This document shows, piece by piece, positions 17,389 through 26,840 of a stretch of DNA of 64,000 nt. The stretch comes from Microcaldota archaeon. GTDB taxonomy: Archaea > Micrarchaeota > Micrarchaeia > Anstonellales > Bilamarchaeaceae. The notes under the pieces were generated by a model that saw nothing but the letters and a program-made list of their open reading frames with translations, did no database searches and was not told the DNA's origin. Made by a program: the position numbers and the translations under genes. The stretch covers positions 144,129 to 208,128 of the forward strand of contig JAFGCC010000014.1 of the NCBI GenBank assembly GCA_016932815.1, read 5' to 3'. Position 1 is the stretch's first letter. Each line of letters opens with the position of its first letter.

Positions 17389-18522
17389 TTATTCTTTGGG
17401 GTCCGTATCGTGGAAGCTTCCGGGGAGGCAGCGGCACATCAATTCCAGAAGCCGAATCCGGTCCTTCTTTTCCTTTTCTGCGGATGCGCCTTGTTCATTA
17501 CCGTTTTTCGCTTTGGAACCTTTTTCCTTTTGGAATCCTTCGCCAACCCCAGTATGGTCGCGGGTGCGCTCTCCCTTGCTTTTTAGCCCGAAATCCTTTG
17601 CGCTTATGGTAAGGGTTGGCTCTCCGGAATCCGTTTCCAAGGGGGATGTGCGAAGGGCTGGGAGCCCCTGCTCCCATGCGTAATCCTCATCGTCTTCTAG
17701 GAACTTGTATGGGTCCAATTTCTCATCATTCTCCCCATCCTTTGCCTTGGGATTGCCAGGAGCTTTTGCCTTGGAGCGTGGGGTGGCGGGGATTGTGTCG
17801 CGCTTGGCGGGGGTGCCCGCATCCTTGTCCTTGTAAGCATCCTTGGTATGGGGGCCAGGGAGTATGGGCCCTGGGACCGCCCTCTTGTTTGGGGGAGTGG
17901 GCACAGAAGGCTTGTTTCCCCCGATTACGACTTTTCCCTTTTTCCTTGGGAGGTTTGGGAGATTGAGTATGGGGTTGCTGTTTCCGGATGTGCTTGCGGG
18001 AGCCTGCTTGGGCGGCTTTTTGAGCGGATCATAAGGCGCAACCCTGGGCTTCTTTGAAGGGGGAACCAAGGCCGGGAGCCTTACGCGTTTCTTTTTGGAG
18101 CTTGCGGTGCTTCCTTTGCCGGAAGCCTTCTTCCAGCGGGGGTCGTCTGGCCAGATGGATGTTGAAGAAGGATTGGGCGGCTCCGCCTTCTTGGGGAGAA
18201 CGTTGCCATTCGCATCAATCTCCTCCCATTCGCCCGTTTTTTCGTTCTTGCGGGCGCGGCTGAGCACTTTTCTGCCCATTGCGCTTTGCTTGGACGAAGT
18301 GGATACGGAACCCTCCTTGAGGGATGCCCTGCCGGAAAAGCCGGCAGGCGCATGCTTGCCTCCTGAAGACGGGGGGGAAGTTGCATACCATTTTTTGGGC
18401 AGGAGGGGAAGCTGCTGGAGGTTGCCATTGGGCCAGGGGGCCTTGTTGCGGCTGGGAAGTGGAGGGCGCTCTGGGAAAGATATGTTGGGCATTTTAAGGC
18501 GTATTTGTTTGGGTGCGGCCAT
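17389..18522 (-). CDS. low-complexity S/P/K-rich disordered protein with SAKDFGL motif
   Basis: EPTLTISAKDFGLKSKGERTRDH near C-terminus; rest disordered-looking. Confidence 0.6.
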   Translation of the reverse strand: MAAPKQIRLKMPNISFPERPPLPSRNKAPWPNGNLQQLPLLPKKWYATSPPSSGGKHAPAGFSGRASLKEGSVSTSSKQSAMGRKVLSRARKNEKTGEWEEIDANGNVLPKKAEPPNPSSTSIWPDDPRWKKASGKGSTASSKKKRVRLPALVPPSKKPRVAPYDPLKKPPKQAPASTSGNSNPILNLPNLPRKKGKVVIGGNKPSVPTPPNKRAVPGPILPGPHTKDAYKDKDAGTPAKRDTIPATPRSKAKAPGNPKAKDGENDEKLDPYKFLEDDEDYAWEQGLPALRTSPLETDSGEPTLTISAKDFGLKSKGERTRDHTGVGEGFQKEKGSKAKNGNEQGASAEKEKKDRIRLLELMCRCLPGSFHDTDPKE

Positions 18523-18612
18523 GGATATATCCTGTTAATAAGTGTTTATAAATGGTTTGTTTGGGGGGTTTGGAGCCCACATTTAAAAAGCTCTCCGCCC
18601 AATCAAGCGCAT

Positions 18613-19470
18613 ATGCTCAAAAACGGGGCGGAAAAAACCGGGTTCTCGGCGTTCCTGCTAAACATCTTCCTTTTTGCATTAAAGATGGCTGCGGGGATAA
18701 TGTCCGGGAGTTTGGCGGTGATTTCGGATGCCTTAAATTCATTCCTGGACTGCCTCTCATACCTGCTTGCATTCTTGTCCATACGGTTTTCGGGGCAGGC
18801 ACCGGACAGGGACCATCCATTCGGGCACAGGAGGGCGGAGCCGCTATCCGCTTTGGTAGTGGCGATTTTCACCGGAATCCTGGGAATAGAAATCCTAAAG
18901 AGCGCCATCATGGGGATGATGGGGGAGGATGGCGCAATAGAGATTACGGAGTTCACTTTTGCCGCGCTTGGGATTGCAATCCTAATCAAGATATTCATGC
19001 ATTTCTACCTCATGCGCAGCGCGAAGGAGAACATGAGCTCATCGCTGGAGGCTCTTGCAATAGACTCCAGGAACGACGTGCTTGCGACTTCGGTTGCGCT
19101 ATTGGGGGTGGCTTCAAGCTATGCGGGCATTGCAATCATGGACAAGGTTGCGGCGATAGGGATTGCGTTCTACATACTGCGCTCAGGCTACCTGATTGCG
19201 AAGAAAAACATAGACTACCTGCTTGGGGCGAGCCCGGACAGGAAGATGATGAAGGAACTGCGCACTGCCGCAAAATCCGTGGAGGGGGTAAAGGGGCTTT
19301 CGGTCTTGCGCGCGCACTATGTGGGGGACCGGCTGCACGTTGAGGCGGGGATAGTGCTGGATAGGAAAATGAAAACCGAGAAAACGCACGAGATAGGAGT
19401 CAGGGTGCAAAAGAAGCTTGAGGGAATCAGGCTGGTATCCAGGGCATTCGTGCACATAGATTACGAATAA
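18613..19470 (+). CDS. cation diffusion facilitator (CDF) family transporter
   Basis: GSLAVISDALNSFLDCLSYLLAFLSIRFSGQAPDRDHPFGHRRAEPLSALVVA; IDSRNDVLATSVALLG. Confidence 0.93.
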   Translation: MLKNGAEKTGFSAFLLNIFLFALKMAAGIMSGSLAVISDALNSFLDCLSYLLAFLSIRFSGQAPDRDHPFGHRRAEPLSALVVAIFTGILGIEILKSAIMGMMGEDGAIEITEFTFAALGIAILIKIFMHFYLMRSAKENMSSSLEALAIDSRNDVLATSVALLGVASSYAGIAIMDKVAAIGIAFYILRSGYLIAKKNIDYLLGASPDRKMMKELRTAAKSVEGVKGLSVLRAHYVGDRLHVEAGIVLDRKMKTEKTHEIGVRVQKKLEGIRLVSRAFVHIDYE

Positions 19471-19544
19471 GTGGGGCGCCCAACACCCGGCACGGGCTAA
19501 TCCGGCTCCCGCCAATCATTCTGGGCCATTCTCCGCAGGCGGGG

Positions 19545-19955
19545 CTATTCGCCGATTATCTTTACTAGGACGCGCTTTTGCCGCTGGCCGTCGAACTCGC
19601 AGTAGAAAACCTGCTCCCAGGTGCCAAAGTCCAATTTGCCGTTTGTAATCGGGAGGACGACCTGGTGTGCCATTAGCTGCCTCCAGATGTGGGCTGCGGC
19701 GTTGTCCTCTCCCACGTTGTGCGCGTATTTCGCGTTGTAGGGCACTAGGCGCTCCAGGGTGCGGATGTAATCCCCGATTAGGCCGCCCTCGTTGTCATTT
19801 ACTATTACCGCGGCTGTGATGTGCATGGGATTCACAAGAGCGAATCCCTCTTTTACCCCGGATTTTTCCACCGCGGCTTCCACTTCACCGGTTATGCGTA
19901 TGAATTCCACTTTCTCCTTCGTCCTGAAAGTGAGGTATTCGGTATGGGATTTCAT
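19545..19955 (-). CDS. YjbQ/UPF0047 family protein
   Basis: [28 protein letters not shown] ... [52 protein letters not shown]. Confidence 0.92.
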   Translation of the reverse strand: MKSHTEYLTFRTKEKVEFIRITGEVEAAVEKSGVKEGFALVNPMHITAAVIVNDNEGGLIGDYIRTLERLVPYNAKYAHNVGEDNAAAHIWRQLMAHQVVLPITNGKLDFGTWEQVFYCEFDGQRQKRVLVKIIGE

Positions 19956-19964
19956 CGGAACCGC

Positions 19965-20498
19965 CTATTCCGAGAGGCTCAGGTGGTCGGACTCTATTTT
20001 TATTAGTTCCCCGAAGAAGAGCTTTACCTTCTCGTCTTCCACTTCGGAAAACGCCAGCTTGTAGGCGTTTATCGCGCGGGTTTCGCGCGCGTGGGATTCG
20101 GCAAGGTTCTCCTCTATTGTTTCGCGGGCCTTGTCCGCTTCGGTCTCCAATGATTCGAAATCCGGCATCGCAGCACCTAGGAACCTGACTATGACTTCCG
20201 CGTGCTCCCGCTCTATTTTGGAGAGCGCCTTGAACATCTTCTGGTCCTGCACCACCCCCGGGGCTTTGGAAACGTTCCGGTAGAAATTGGTGTTGCCCAC
20301 TTCAAGCTGGAGCGCGGCTTCCAGGTGGGTGCGGGCGGCCTCGCTTATTTCGCCCCCCCAGAGGGGCTCCCACTTCTCGGCTTCTACTATCCTTACTCCG
20401 AATGCCCCGCAAAAGGGGCACCTGCTTGGGGCGCCTACGCCAAGGTAGGGCTCTCCGCATATCTCGCATATGTACTGCTGGTATTTCATGAACTGCAC
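19965..20498 (-). CDS. rubrerythrin-like ferritin-domain protein with N-terminal rubredoxin-like zinc ribbon
   Basis: YICEICGEPYLGVGAPSRCPFCGAFG followed by ferritin-like ExxH helices. Confidence 0.85.
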   Translation of the reverse strand: MQFMKYQQYICEICGEPYLGVGAPSRCPFCGAFGVRIVEAEKWEPLWGGEISEAARTHLEAALQLEVGNTNFYRNVSKAPGVVQDQKMFKALSKIEREHAEVIVRFLGAAMPDFESLETEADKARETIEENLAESHARETRAINAYKLAFSEVEDEKVKLFFGELIKIESDHLSLSE

Positions 20499-20554
20499 CT
20501 TCGGCTGGACGTTGAATCAAAAACCCCCCGTTTCTCCCTGGAAATGAACAGGCA

Positions 20555-20713
20555 TTACTGCTGTTCTTCTTCTGCGAACTTCTTGATTTCTTCAAAGTTC
20601 TCTACGATTAGCCTTGCCTTGTTCTTTCCGAAGCTAAAACCGTACTGGTCATTCTCATCCCTCTTGAGGATGATAACCTTGTTTCCCTTGAATTCTCCAA
20701 ATTCCACAGTCAT
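20555..20713 (-). CDS. 52-aa small conserved-looking protein
   Basis: MTVEFGEFKGNKVIILKRDENDQYGFSFGKNKARLIVENFEEIKKFAEEEQQ, read from sequence (below ORF-track cutoff); TATA-like AT-rich upstream. Confidence 0.6.
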   Translation of the reverse strand: MTVEFGEFKGNKVIILKRDENDQYGFSFGKNKARLIVENFEEIKKFAEEEQQ

Positions 20714-20885
20714 TTGCTCACCTATATTTTATATTTATAATTTATAGGGTAATTAAAAGGGCATCTTTTTAAAGGTGCCCTATTGCGCACTAGCAGGGGC
20801 AATACGCACAAAAACGGGAATTAGAGTAAAAAACAAAAACAAAAAAAAGAACTAAACCAATAATCATCTAATCAATAGAATGTTA

Positions 20886-21032
20886 TCAGAATCTAGATCT
20901 TGGCTTAAAGCAGTCCCTGCAATATACGGGCCTGCCTTCGGTTGGCTTGAACGGCACTTTGCATGGCTTTCCGCATTTTGCGCAGACCGCATCGTGCATC
21001 TCTCTTTCAGGCCTTCCGCCTTCTTCAGTCAT
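20886..21032 (-). CDS. 48-aa zinc-ribbon protein (CxxC-x17-CxxC type)
   Basis: MTEEGGRPEREMHDAVCAKCGKPCKVPFKPTEGRPVYCRDCFKPRSRF, read from sequence; not in ORF track. Confidence 0.75.
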   Translation of the reverse strand: MTEEGGRPEREMHDAVCAKCGKPCKVPFKPTEGRPVYCRDCFKPRSRF

Positions 21033-21178
21033 ATTTTCACCTATTTTTTACCGGGCTCAAGACCCGGATATGTATATTGCACATTTACCCCTTAATAAAC
21101 CCATCGGATTGAGCCAACCCCGGGGCATCTTGCCTAAGCGGAGGGAAATGCCCCTTAAACGGGGCTTGGGTGGGGAAA

Positions 21179-21451
21179 TTATTTTCTTCCCGTAACCTTG
21201 ATTAGGTGGTAGCCAAACTGGGTTTTTACCGGCTTGGAAACCTCGCCTTCCTTGAGGGAGAAAGCCGCATCCTCAAATTCCTTTACCATCTGGCCTTTCC
21301 CGAAGAATCCCAGGTCCCCGCCGCTTGCCCTGCTTGGGCATTCCGAATAGTCCTTTGCGAGTTTTGCAAAATCCTTGCCATTTGCAAGCTCCTTGCAGAG
21401 CCATTTTGCCTTGTCCTCGGTTTTTACCAGTATGTGGCTTGCTCTTACCAT
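21179..21451 (-). CDS. parvulin-type peptidyl-prolyl isomerase
   Basis: [59 protein letters not shown]...[10 protein letters not shown]. Confidence 0.95.
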   Translation of the reverse strand: MVRASHILVKTEDKAKWLCKELANGKDFAKLAKDYSECPSRASGGDLGFFGKGQMVKEFEDAAFSLKEGEVSKPVKTQFGYHLIKVTGRK

Positions 21452-21591
21452 CATTTTAATCAACGGGTGGGAAATGGGCGGAAAACATTATTAAGGGTTG
21501 TCTGCGCGGGGCGGGGATGCCGGGAGCCTGCGGAATGGAAGCGGGGTGCGGGGCAGGCGGAGAGGGAATGTGCCGGAGGCCGGGGGGAAGA

Positions 21592-22548
21592 TTAACTCTT
21601 TGCGGCTTGGGATGGGGAAGGGGAGGCGAGGGTGCGCTGTGCGCTTGCCGGGGACGTTTTTATGTGGGGGCTCTTTTTGCTTAGCGCGCTAATTAACTGC
21701 GAGCCGTCCCCATGCACGAATTCCACTTCTTTCGGGTTTACGGCTTCTATGTATCCTAGGATGTCTGAGAAATCCGCATGGTCGCTAAGCGGGAAGCCCG
21801 CATGGGTGTTGGCGCGGTATTTCTGCACCCATCCCGAAACCGATGCGGAGTATGCCGGGAGGTTGAAGGCGGCTGATAGTTTGGAGGCGAAACTGCGCTT
21901 TGCGATTCTTGGGGGGGCAATTGCCACAAAGGGGCCGCGCATTATCTCTTCTGCCTCTTGCGTGCCCGCGACTGCGCGCTCTAGCTTTATGCCGTGCTTT
22001 TCATAGACCTTGTTGAAGTGCTCGGAGTCTTCTGTCACTATCGGGGTTATGCCGCAATACTCGTTTAGGGCGCCTATTAGCTCCTGGGTTTTTCCCAGGT
22101 TGTAGGCTCCGAAAATCAGGATTGCATCCTGGTTCTGCGTCACCCATTTTGCGATTTGCGAATAGACTTCGTGCGGGCTTGGGAATGAGAATGAGGGGTC
22201 CCCGTAGGTGCACTCAATTATCAGCCTGTCCGCTTCTTTGGGGGTTGCGCCCTTTGTGCAGATTCCCTCCTTTGTGCGGAAATCCCCGGTGTATAGGATT
22301 GAGCCTCCGTCGGTTTGCGCATATAGCGCTGAGGAGCCTAGGATGTGGCCGGCATTTAGGAGTTCGGCTTGGGGATGGGAGGCTATTGAGGCTTGGAGGG
22401 AGGCTAGTTCAAGCGTCGCTTGTGTTGCGATGATTTCTTCTTTTTTCTTCATGCCGTTTAGGTGGTCCCCGTGCGCATGGGACAAAAAGGGAAGGTCGCA
22501 CTTCCCTTTGTCCAGGCCGATGGATTTTTTTCCAACCTTGATTAGCAT
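21592..22548 (-). CDS. MBL-fold exonuclease (SNM1/mRNA 3'-processing-like)
   Basis: LSHAHGDHLNGMK ... NAGHILGSSALY ... ILYTGDFRTKEG ... PLSDHADFSDIL. Confidence 0.85.
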   Translation of the reverse strand: MLIKVGKKSIGLDKGKCDLPFLSHAHGDHLNGMKKKEEIIATQATLELASLQASIASHPQAELLNAGHILGSSALYAQTDGGSILYTGDFRTKEGICTKGATPKEADRLIIECTYGDPSFSFPSPHEVYSQIAKWVTQNQDAILIFGAYNLGKTQELIGALNEYCGITPIVTEDSEHFNKVYEKHGIKLERAVAGTQEAEEIMRGPFVAIAPPRIAKRSFASKLSAAFNLPAYSASVSGWVQKYRANTHAGFPLSDHADFSDILGYIEAVNPKEVEFVHGDGSQLISALSKKSPHIKTSPASAQRTLASPSPSQAAKS

Positions 22549-22596
22549 GATGCGGCAATCGTAAATAGATAATAAATAGGTTAGCGAGCAAGGGGG

Positions 22597-24690
22597 CTAT
22601 TTGCCGGCTTCCCTTCCGTTTATGAAGCGCTTTCCGCCCCTGCCATATTCTACTCCCACGATTCTCTTGTTTTCCGTTATGTATCCTTTGGTGGAAGTGG
22701 GAACGCTTGGGGCTATTAGTTCCGCCTTCCAGGCACTTGAGATGCGCGCTCCCAGCGCCCATTCGTCCTGGCCCGTGGAGCATGAACTGAGGATTACTAT
22801 TGCGTCTTCTGCGAACATCCTGCGCAGCCGCCTGAGTTTCCCCAGGTCCGTTAGGTCTATGAAGCTCTTTTCCGTGTCCGCTGCGCCCATCTCCATCCTC
22901 CTTGGGTCTCCGTGGGCGCTTATCTGGAGGACGCTTATGCCGAAGTATCTTTCCCCTGCGCTTTTTACCCTCTTGTAGAATTCGTCTTCCGTTTCCGCCT
23001 CTATGAAGATTACGTTGTAGTAGCCGTCTGTTAAGAGGCTGCTGCGGTATTCGTAATCATCGTAGAACGAGCCTGAGTAGTCGTACTTGTTGTGCGCGAT
23101 TATTAAGAGGGGGCGGTTGTCCTCAATGTTCTTTGTGTGCTTGTAGAGTTCTTCTAGCTCTTCTTTGGAATATCTTGCGAAATACTCTATTCCGAATTCT
23201 TTGTGGAGCGCGATTGTTTTTTCCTTTCCGATTTGGTCTTTTGCGTATGCGAAATTTATGAAGGCCTCGCGGTCGTCTAGGAACAGGCCTGCCTCGCGGG
23301 CTAGTTCCCTGCCGTCTCCCCACTTGCCCTTGTAGGAATAGGGCTTGGACCTGAATGCGCCTATTTTGGCAACCAGGGATTCTGGTTCGGAGAGCCCTGA
23401 AGCTAGCTCTTTGGTTTCATTTGGCCTAGCATCCTTTAAGCGGATTTCAAGCGACTTGATGAGGGTTGAGTAGCAGGAGGCTTCTGCCAATTTTACGAGA
23501 TTGCCTAGGTCCTTGGAAATCTCGTCTTTGAACTCCGGGTTTTCCAGCAGGAGCTTGTTGATTCTCTGGCTCTTCCTGCCTGCTATGCGCGCTGCGCTTG
23601 CTATCGCCTCTCCCGCTTCATGGGGGCTGGCTGCGAACTCCCTTGCAAATATCCTGAGGAAATTGTATGCATAATCCTGGCCCACGCCTTCTATTTTTGA
23701 GAAATCTTCTAGCGCATCTGAAACCTCCCTGAAATTCCTTGCGAATAGGGGAAGGAGGGGTTCGTTGGAGGGCGAGAGCAATCCGCCTTTTTCATCCTTT
23801 CCGAAGATTTCGTTTAGCCGGATTATAGTGCCCAGCGCATGGTTCGGGTTTTGCAGGAAGGCTAGTGCGAAATCCTCGCGCATTAGGAGCGTGGCTGCAA
23901 CCGCCATCCCGCTGCCGCCTTTGTCGCTGCTGCGAAAACGCTTCGGTGCAGAATCGTAATCCTTCTTTTTCGTTGCAAGGTGCAAGAAGACCTTTGCGGA
24001 CGAGGTTCCGAAATCTTCTGCCATGCGCACGAATGCAAGGGTTGTGCCCGCGGTATCCTGCGCAAATGCCAAAGAAAGGTTGGGGCGGGTGAGGGCGGAG
24101 AATGCTTCTTTGGAATTATCCCCTGCCGCACCCCTTATGCGGAGTATGGCGTTCGTTATTTTTTCTGGGTTTTGCGCAAATTCCCGTGCGCATTTATTTG
24201 TGCCCAGCAGCCAGATTGCCTCGCTTGCACCGGGCGTGCCCTTGGAGCCTATGAGGGATAATGCTTTGGAAATTTTAGCTGGGTTTTTCGCGAATGCTTC
24301 TGCAATTGGCTTCCTTGCTAGGACCATTAGCGCTTCATCGAAGGCATCTATGCCCATTGCATTCTGCATTTGCCCTAGCGCATCTGCAATCCTTTTTGGG
24401 TTTTTGGAGAATGCTGAAGCTATGCTGTGCCTGCTTAGGGCGAAGAATGCGTTTTCCGCTGCGGAACCGGAGAAGCGGGCTATCTGCCCCAGGGATTCCG
24501 CTATTGATTGGAGCCTTGGGCGCTTCGCGCTTGCGCATATTTCCAAAACGAGTTTCTGGGGGATTTTAGTTTCCGGCCCGTTTTGGGCGCGCACTTGAGC
24601 TTCAAGCTGCTCGCGCACGGCATCCGGGGAGAGGGAGGGAATTAGTGCGAGCTTTTCGCTTTCCCCATTCTTTTTTTGCTTCATTGCCAT
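22597..24690 (-). CDS. helical-repeat protein with C-terminal caspase-like (clan CD) peptidase domain
   Basis: N-terminal ~38-aa repeats (AFAKNPAKISKALSLIGSKGTPGASEAIWLL...); C-terminal VLQISAHGDP and AIVILSSCSTGQ dyad motifs. Confidence 0.7.
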   Translation of the reverse strand: MAMKQKKNGESEKLALIPSLSPDAVREQLEAQVRAQNGPETKIPQKLVLEICASAKRPRLQSIAESLGQIARFSGSAAENAFFALSRHSIASAFSKNPKRIADALGQMQNAMGIDAFDEALMVLARKPIAEAFAKNPAKISKALSLIGSKGTPGASEAIWLLGTNKCAREFAQNPEKITNAILRIRGAAGDNSKEAFSALTRPNLSLAFAQDTAGTTLAFVRMAEDFGTSSAKVFLHLATKKKDYDSAPKRFRSSDKGGSGMAVAATLLMREDFALAFLQNPNHALGTIIRLNEIFGKDEKGGLLSPSNEPLLPLFARNFREVSDALEDFSKIEGVGQDYAYNFLRIFAREFAASPHEAGEAIASAARIAGRKSQRINKLLLENPEFKDEISKDLGNLVKLAEASCYSTLIKSLEIRLKDARPNETKELASGLSEPESLVAKIGAFRSKPYSYKGKWGDGRELAREAGLFLDDREAFINFAYAKDQIGKEKTIALHKEFGIEYFARYSKEELEELYKHTKNIEDNRPLLIIAHNKYDYSGSFYDDYEYRSSLLTDGYYNVIFIEAETEDEFYKRVKSAGERYFGISVLQISAHGDPRRMEMGAADTEKSFIDLTDLGKLRRLRRMFAEDAIVILSSCSTGQDEWALGARISSAWKAELIAPSVPTSTKGYITENKRIVGVEYGRGGKRFINGREAGK

Positions 24691-24778
24691 TTTGGAATCT
24701 CCCCTGCGTGCTGTAGGATAAACTGTTACTGTAGCGGGGGGAATATAAAAGGCTAATTAGGAACCTCATGCAGGAAGG

Positions 24779-25489
24779 CTAGAACCCTTCGAATCCTTCC
24801 TGCGAATCCTGCGGCTCAAAGGGGGTGATTAGGGCCATGCGTATTGCCTTTGCCTTCTTCTTTCCCATTCCCTCCACCTTCAGGAGTTCCTCTTCGGTTG
24901 CTCCGAAGACGTTTTCAACCGTGCCGAAATTCTCAAGGAGGATGCGCGCCATCTTCGGCCCTACCAGGGGAAGCATCTCCACTATGGCGCGCTGGTTCTG
25001 GGAGAGGGTTTTGCCCTTGGGCTTTCCGCATACGCGGATTGGGCGCCTCTCTAGCAGCTGCTCGTGCTTTGCGATTGCATAGATTAGTTCGGAAGTTGAC
25101 TGGGGGGAGCTTGTAAAGAAAATCCCTGCCCCGTAATCGGTTATTACAGATGAATATGCGCCCAGGAGGGAGGTCCTCTTGAGGGCACCGGCACCCTCCT
25201 TGCCTTCCACTATGAGGATTGTGCGCGAATAAGAGGAGGATAGGCGCGCGAGCTGGTCAAAGAGCCTCCCGTCTATTACCGAGCACTCGAAATCCGCGCG
25301 CGTTTTGCGCTCTATTGCAACGCGGTCGGAGCAGATGAAATCGCCCACGCAGAGGGTGGAAACCGAAACCTCGGCGCCGTGGGATTCTAGGAGCGAACTA
25401 AAGAGCGAGGCTTCTCGCGCATCCACTGCAATCTGGGCCCTCGTTGCGTTACCCTTTGGGGGCCGGGTACCCGTTGCATCCCCACTCAT
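24779..25489 (-). CDS. XPF/Hef-type ERCC4 nuclease + HhH, no helicase domain
   Basis: VAIERKTRADFECSVIDGRLFDQ (ERK-D motif); LPLVGPKMARILLENFGTVENVFGATEEELLKVEGMGKKKAKAI. Confidence 0.88.
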   Translation of the reverse strand: MSGDATGTRPPKGNATRAQIAVDAREASLFSSLLESHGAEVSVSTLCVGDFICSDRVAIERKTRADFECSVIDGRLFDQLARLSSSYSRTILIVEGKEGAGALKRTSLLGAYSSVITDYGAGIFFTSSPQSTSELIYAIAKHEQLLERRPIRVCGKPKGKTLSQNQRAIVEMLPLVGPKMARILLENFGTVENVFGATEEELLKVEGMGKKKAKAIRMALITPFEPQDSQEGFEGF

Positions 25490-26169
25490 TGCATCAATCC
25501 TTCGTATTCTTTTAGCTCGTTGAAGCTTACGGCACAGCCCGAATACTTGAGCTTGTAGAGCGCGGCTTCTGTTGCCTGTGCCTCCAGCTTTCCAAAAGGA
25601 TGGAAGAATCCCTGCTGCGCGCCTATGTAGACGAGCTCGGTTGTGCGTATTATGTCCATCCTGCCAGCATGCTCGGAGAACTCCGAGAGCTTCTGGCGGT
25701 TTACCATTACGTTGGTGTGGAATTCGTCCTGGAAGTGTTTTGCGAGGGAAACGGGGTTCTCAAGGAGGACGCGCGTGGTGCGCTCATCCATTAGGAGCGA
25801 ATTCACTTCCAGTTTCCTTGCAAGCGCAATCATCTCGGTTTCTCCTATGTGGAGAATCCTCAGCGGCTTTCCGTGGGCGTAGAAGATTCCGTTTCCGGCC
25901 TCCATTAGCTTCCTGGTCTCTGCTTCGGTGTCGGCTTCTATCACCTCTATTACGCCGTCGTTTATCATGTCCTGTATGCGTATTGCGGAGAAGCAGTAGA
26001 CCTTGGTGCGCATTGTAAGGGGGCGGGTTACTGACTCGTATTCCACCGATTTGGGGATTATGAATTTTACCCCGAAATTGTCTCGGAAGAAATAGAGGAG
26101 CGAATCCAGGCAGGAATCGCTAAGCGAAATTAAGGAACTAGAATCGCAGAGCACGTACCTTTTTTTCAT
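25486..26169 (-). CDS. PIN-domain-like protein
   Basis: VLCDSSSLISL ... IIPKSVEYE ... GETEMIALARKLEVNSLLMDERTTR acidic residue pattern. Confidence 0.7.
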   Translation of the reverse strand: MKKRYVLCDSSSLISLSDSCLDSLLYFFRDNFGVKFIIPKSVEYESVTRPLTMRTKVYCFSAIRIQDMINDGVIEVIEADTEAETRKLMEAGNGIFYAHGKPLRILHIGETEMIALARKLEVNSLLMDERTTRVLLENPVSLAKHFQDEFHTNVMVNRQKLSEFSEHAGRMDIIRTTELVYIGAQQGFFHPFGKLEAQATEAALYKLKYSGCAVSFNELKEYEGLMQ

Positions 26170-26723
26170 GCGGCATCACCCGTTAGCACCCTGCTTGCAA
26201 TCTTTATCCTTTGTGCGAGGGTGACAGAATCCTCTATGCGCTCAAACATGCGGGTTTTTCCGGCATAGTCCATGATTTCCTGCTTCTCTACCCCGGTCAT
26301 CTGCGCTGCGCGCGATAGGGAGAGGCCGTGCGCATAGAGGTTTGCCGCGGTTTTCAGCTTTCCTTTTTCAACCATGGTTTGTATGTAGCGCGCATCCGGG
26401 GCTTCCACATCCACCACCGTTTTTTCCAGGAGGGCCAATGTTGAGGAGAATTCCTTTTTCCTGTTTTTCTGCGCATGGGAAACCAGCTGGTATAAGAGGA
26501 GCTTTATCTCGTTGCGCTTCTCCTGGTACATCCTGCCCATGAACTTGGGCTTGCTTAGTATCTTGGATAATACGTAGGAATATACCGCGAGGTGGTAGAG
26601 CTCTTCGGAGAAATCAAGCGCTACCGCATTTAGTATTATGCCCGTGGCCTTGCGCATCGCCCTCTGCTTGGTAGAAGAGAATGCCTCAAGCATGAGGCGG
26701 GAGGCTTCCAGGATGCTTACCAT
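26166..26723 (-). CDS. all-helical protein with C-terminal HTH-like segment
   Basis: KTAANLYAHGLSLSRAAQMTGVEKQEIMDYAG; 4-nt overlap with the downstream PIN gene. Confidence 0.6.
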   Translation of the reverse strand: MVSILEASRLMLEAFSSTKQRAMRKATGIILNAVALDFSEELYHLAVYSYVLSKILSKPKFMGRMYQEKRNEIKLLLYQLVSHAQKNRKKEFSSTLALLEKTVVDVEAPDARYIQTMVEKGKLKTAANLYAHGLSLSRAAQMTGVEKQEIMDYAGKTRMFERIEDSVTLAQRIKIASRVLTGDAA

Positions 26724-26795
26724 GGGGCAATATAGGGGATAAGTAATATAAAGGAAATGATGGGGGGATTCCGCTGCAACGAGAGAGAATAGGAC

Positions 26796-26840
26796 CTGTC
26801 ATGATAGGTTTATAAATGTATCATGATTATATCATGACAG
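26796..26840 (+). promoter_or_regulatory. inverted-repeat operator surrounding TATA box
   Basis: CTGTCATGATA (26796-26806) and TATCATGACAG (26830-26840), perfect 11-bp IR bracketing TTTATAAAT; extra ATCATGAT between. Confidence 0.65.

Noticed and set aside
18552-19343. 263-aa + strand ORF
   Set aside because: Alternative frame of the CDF transporter gene
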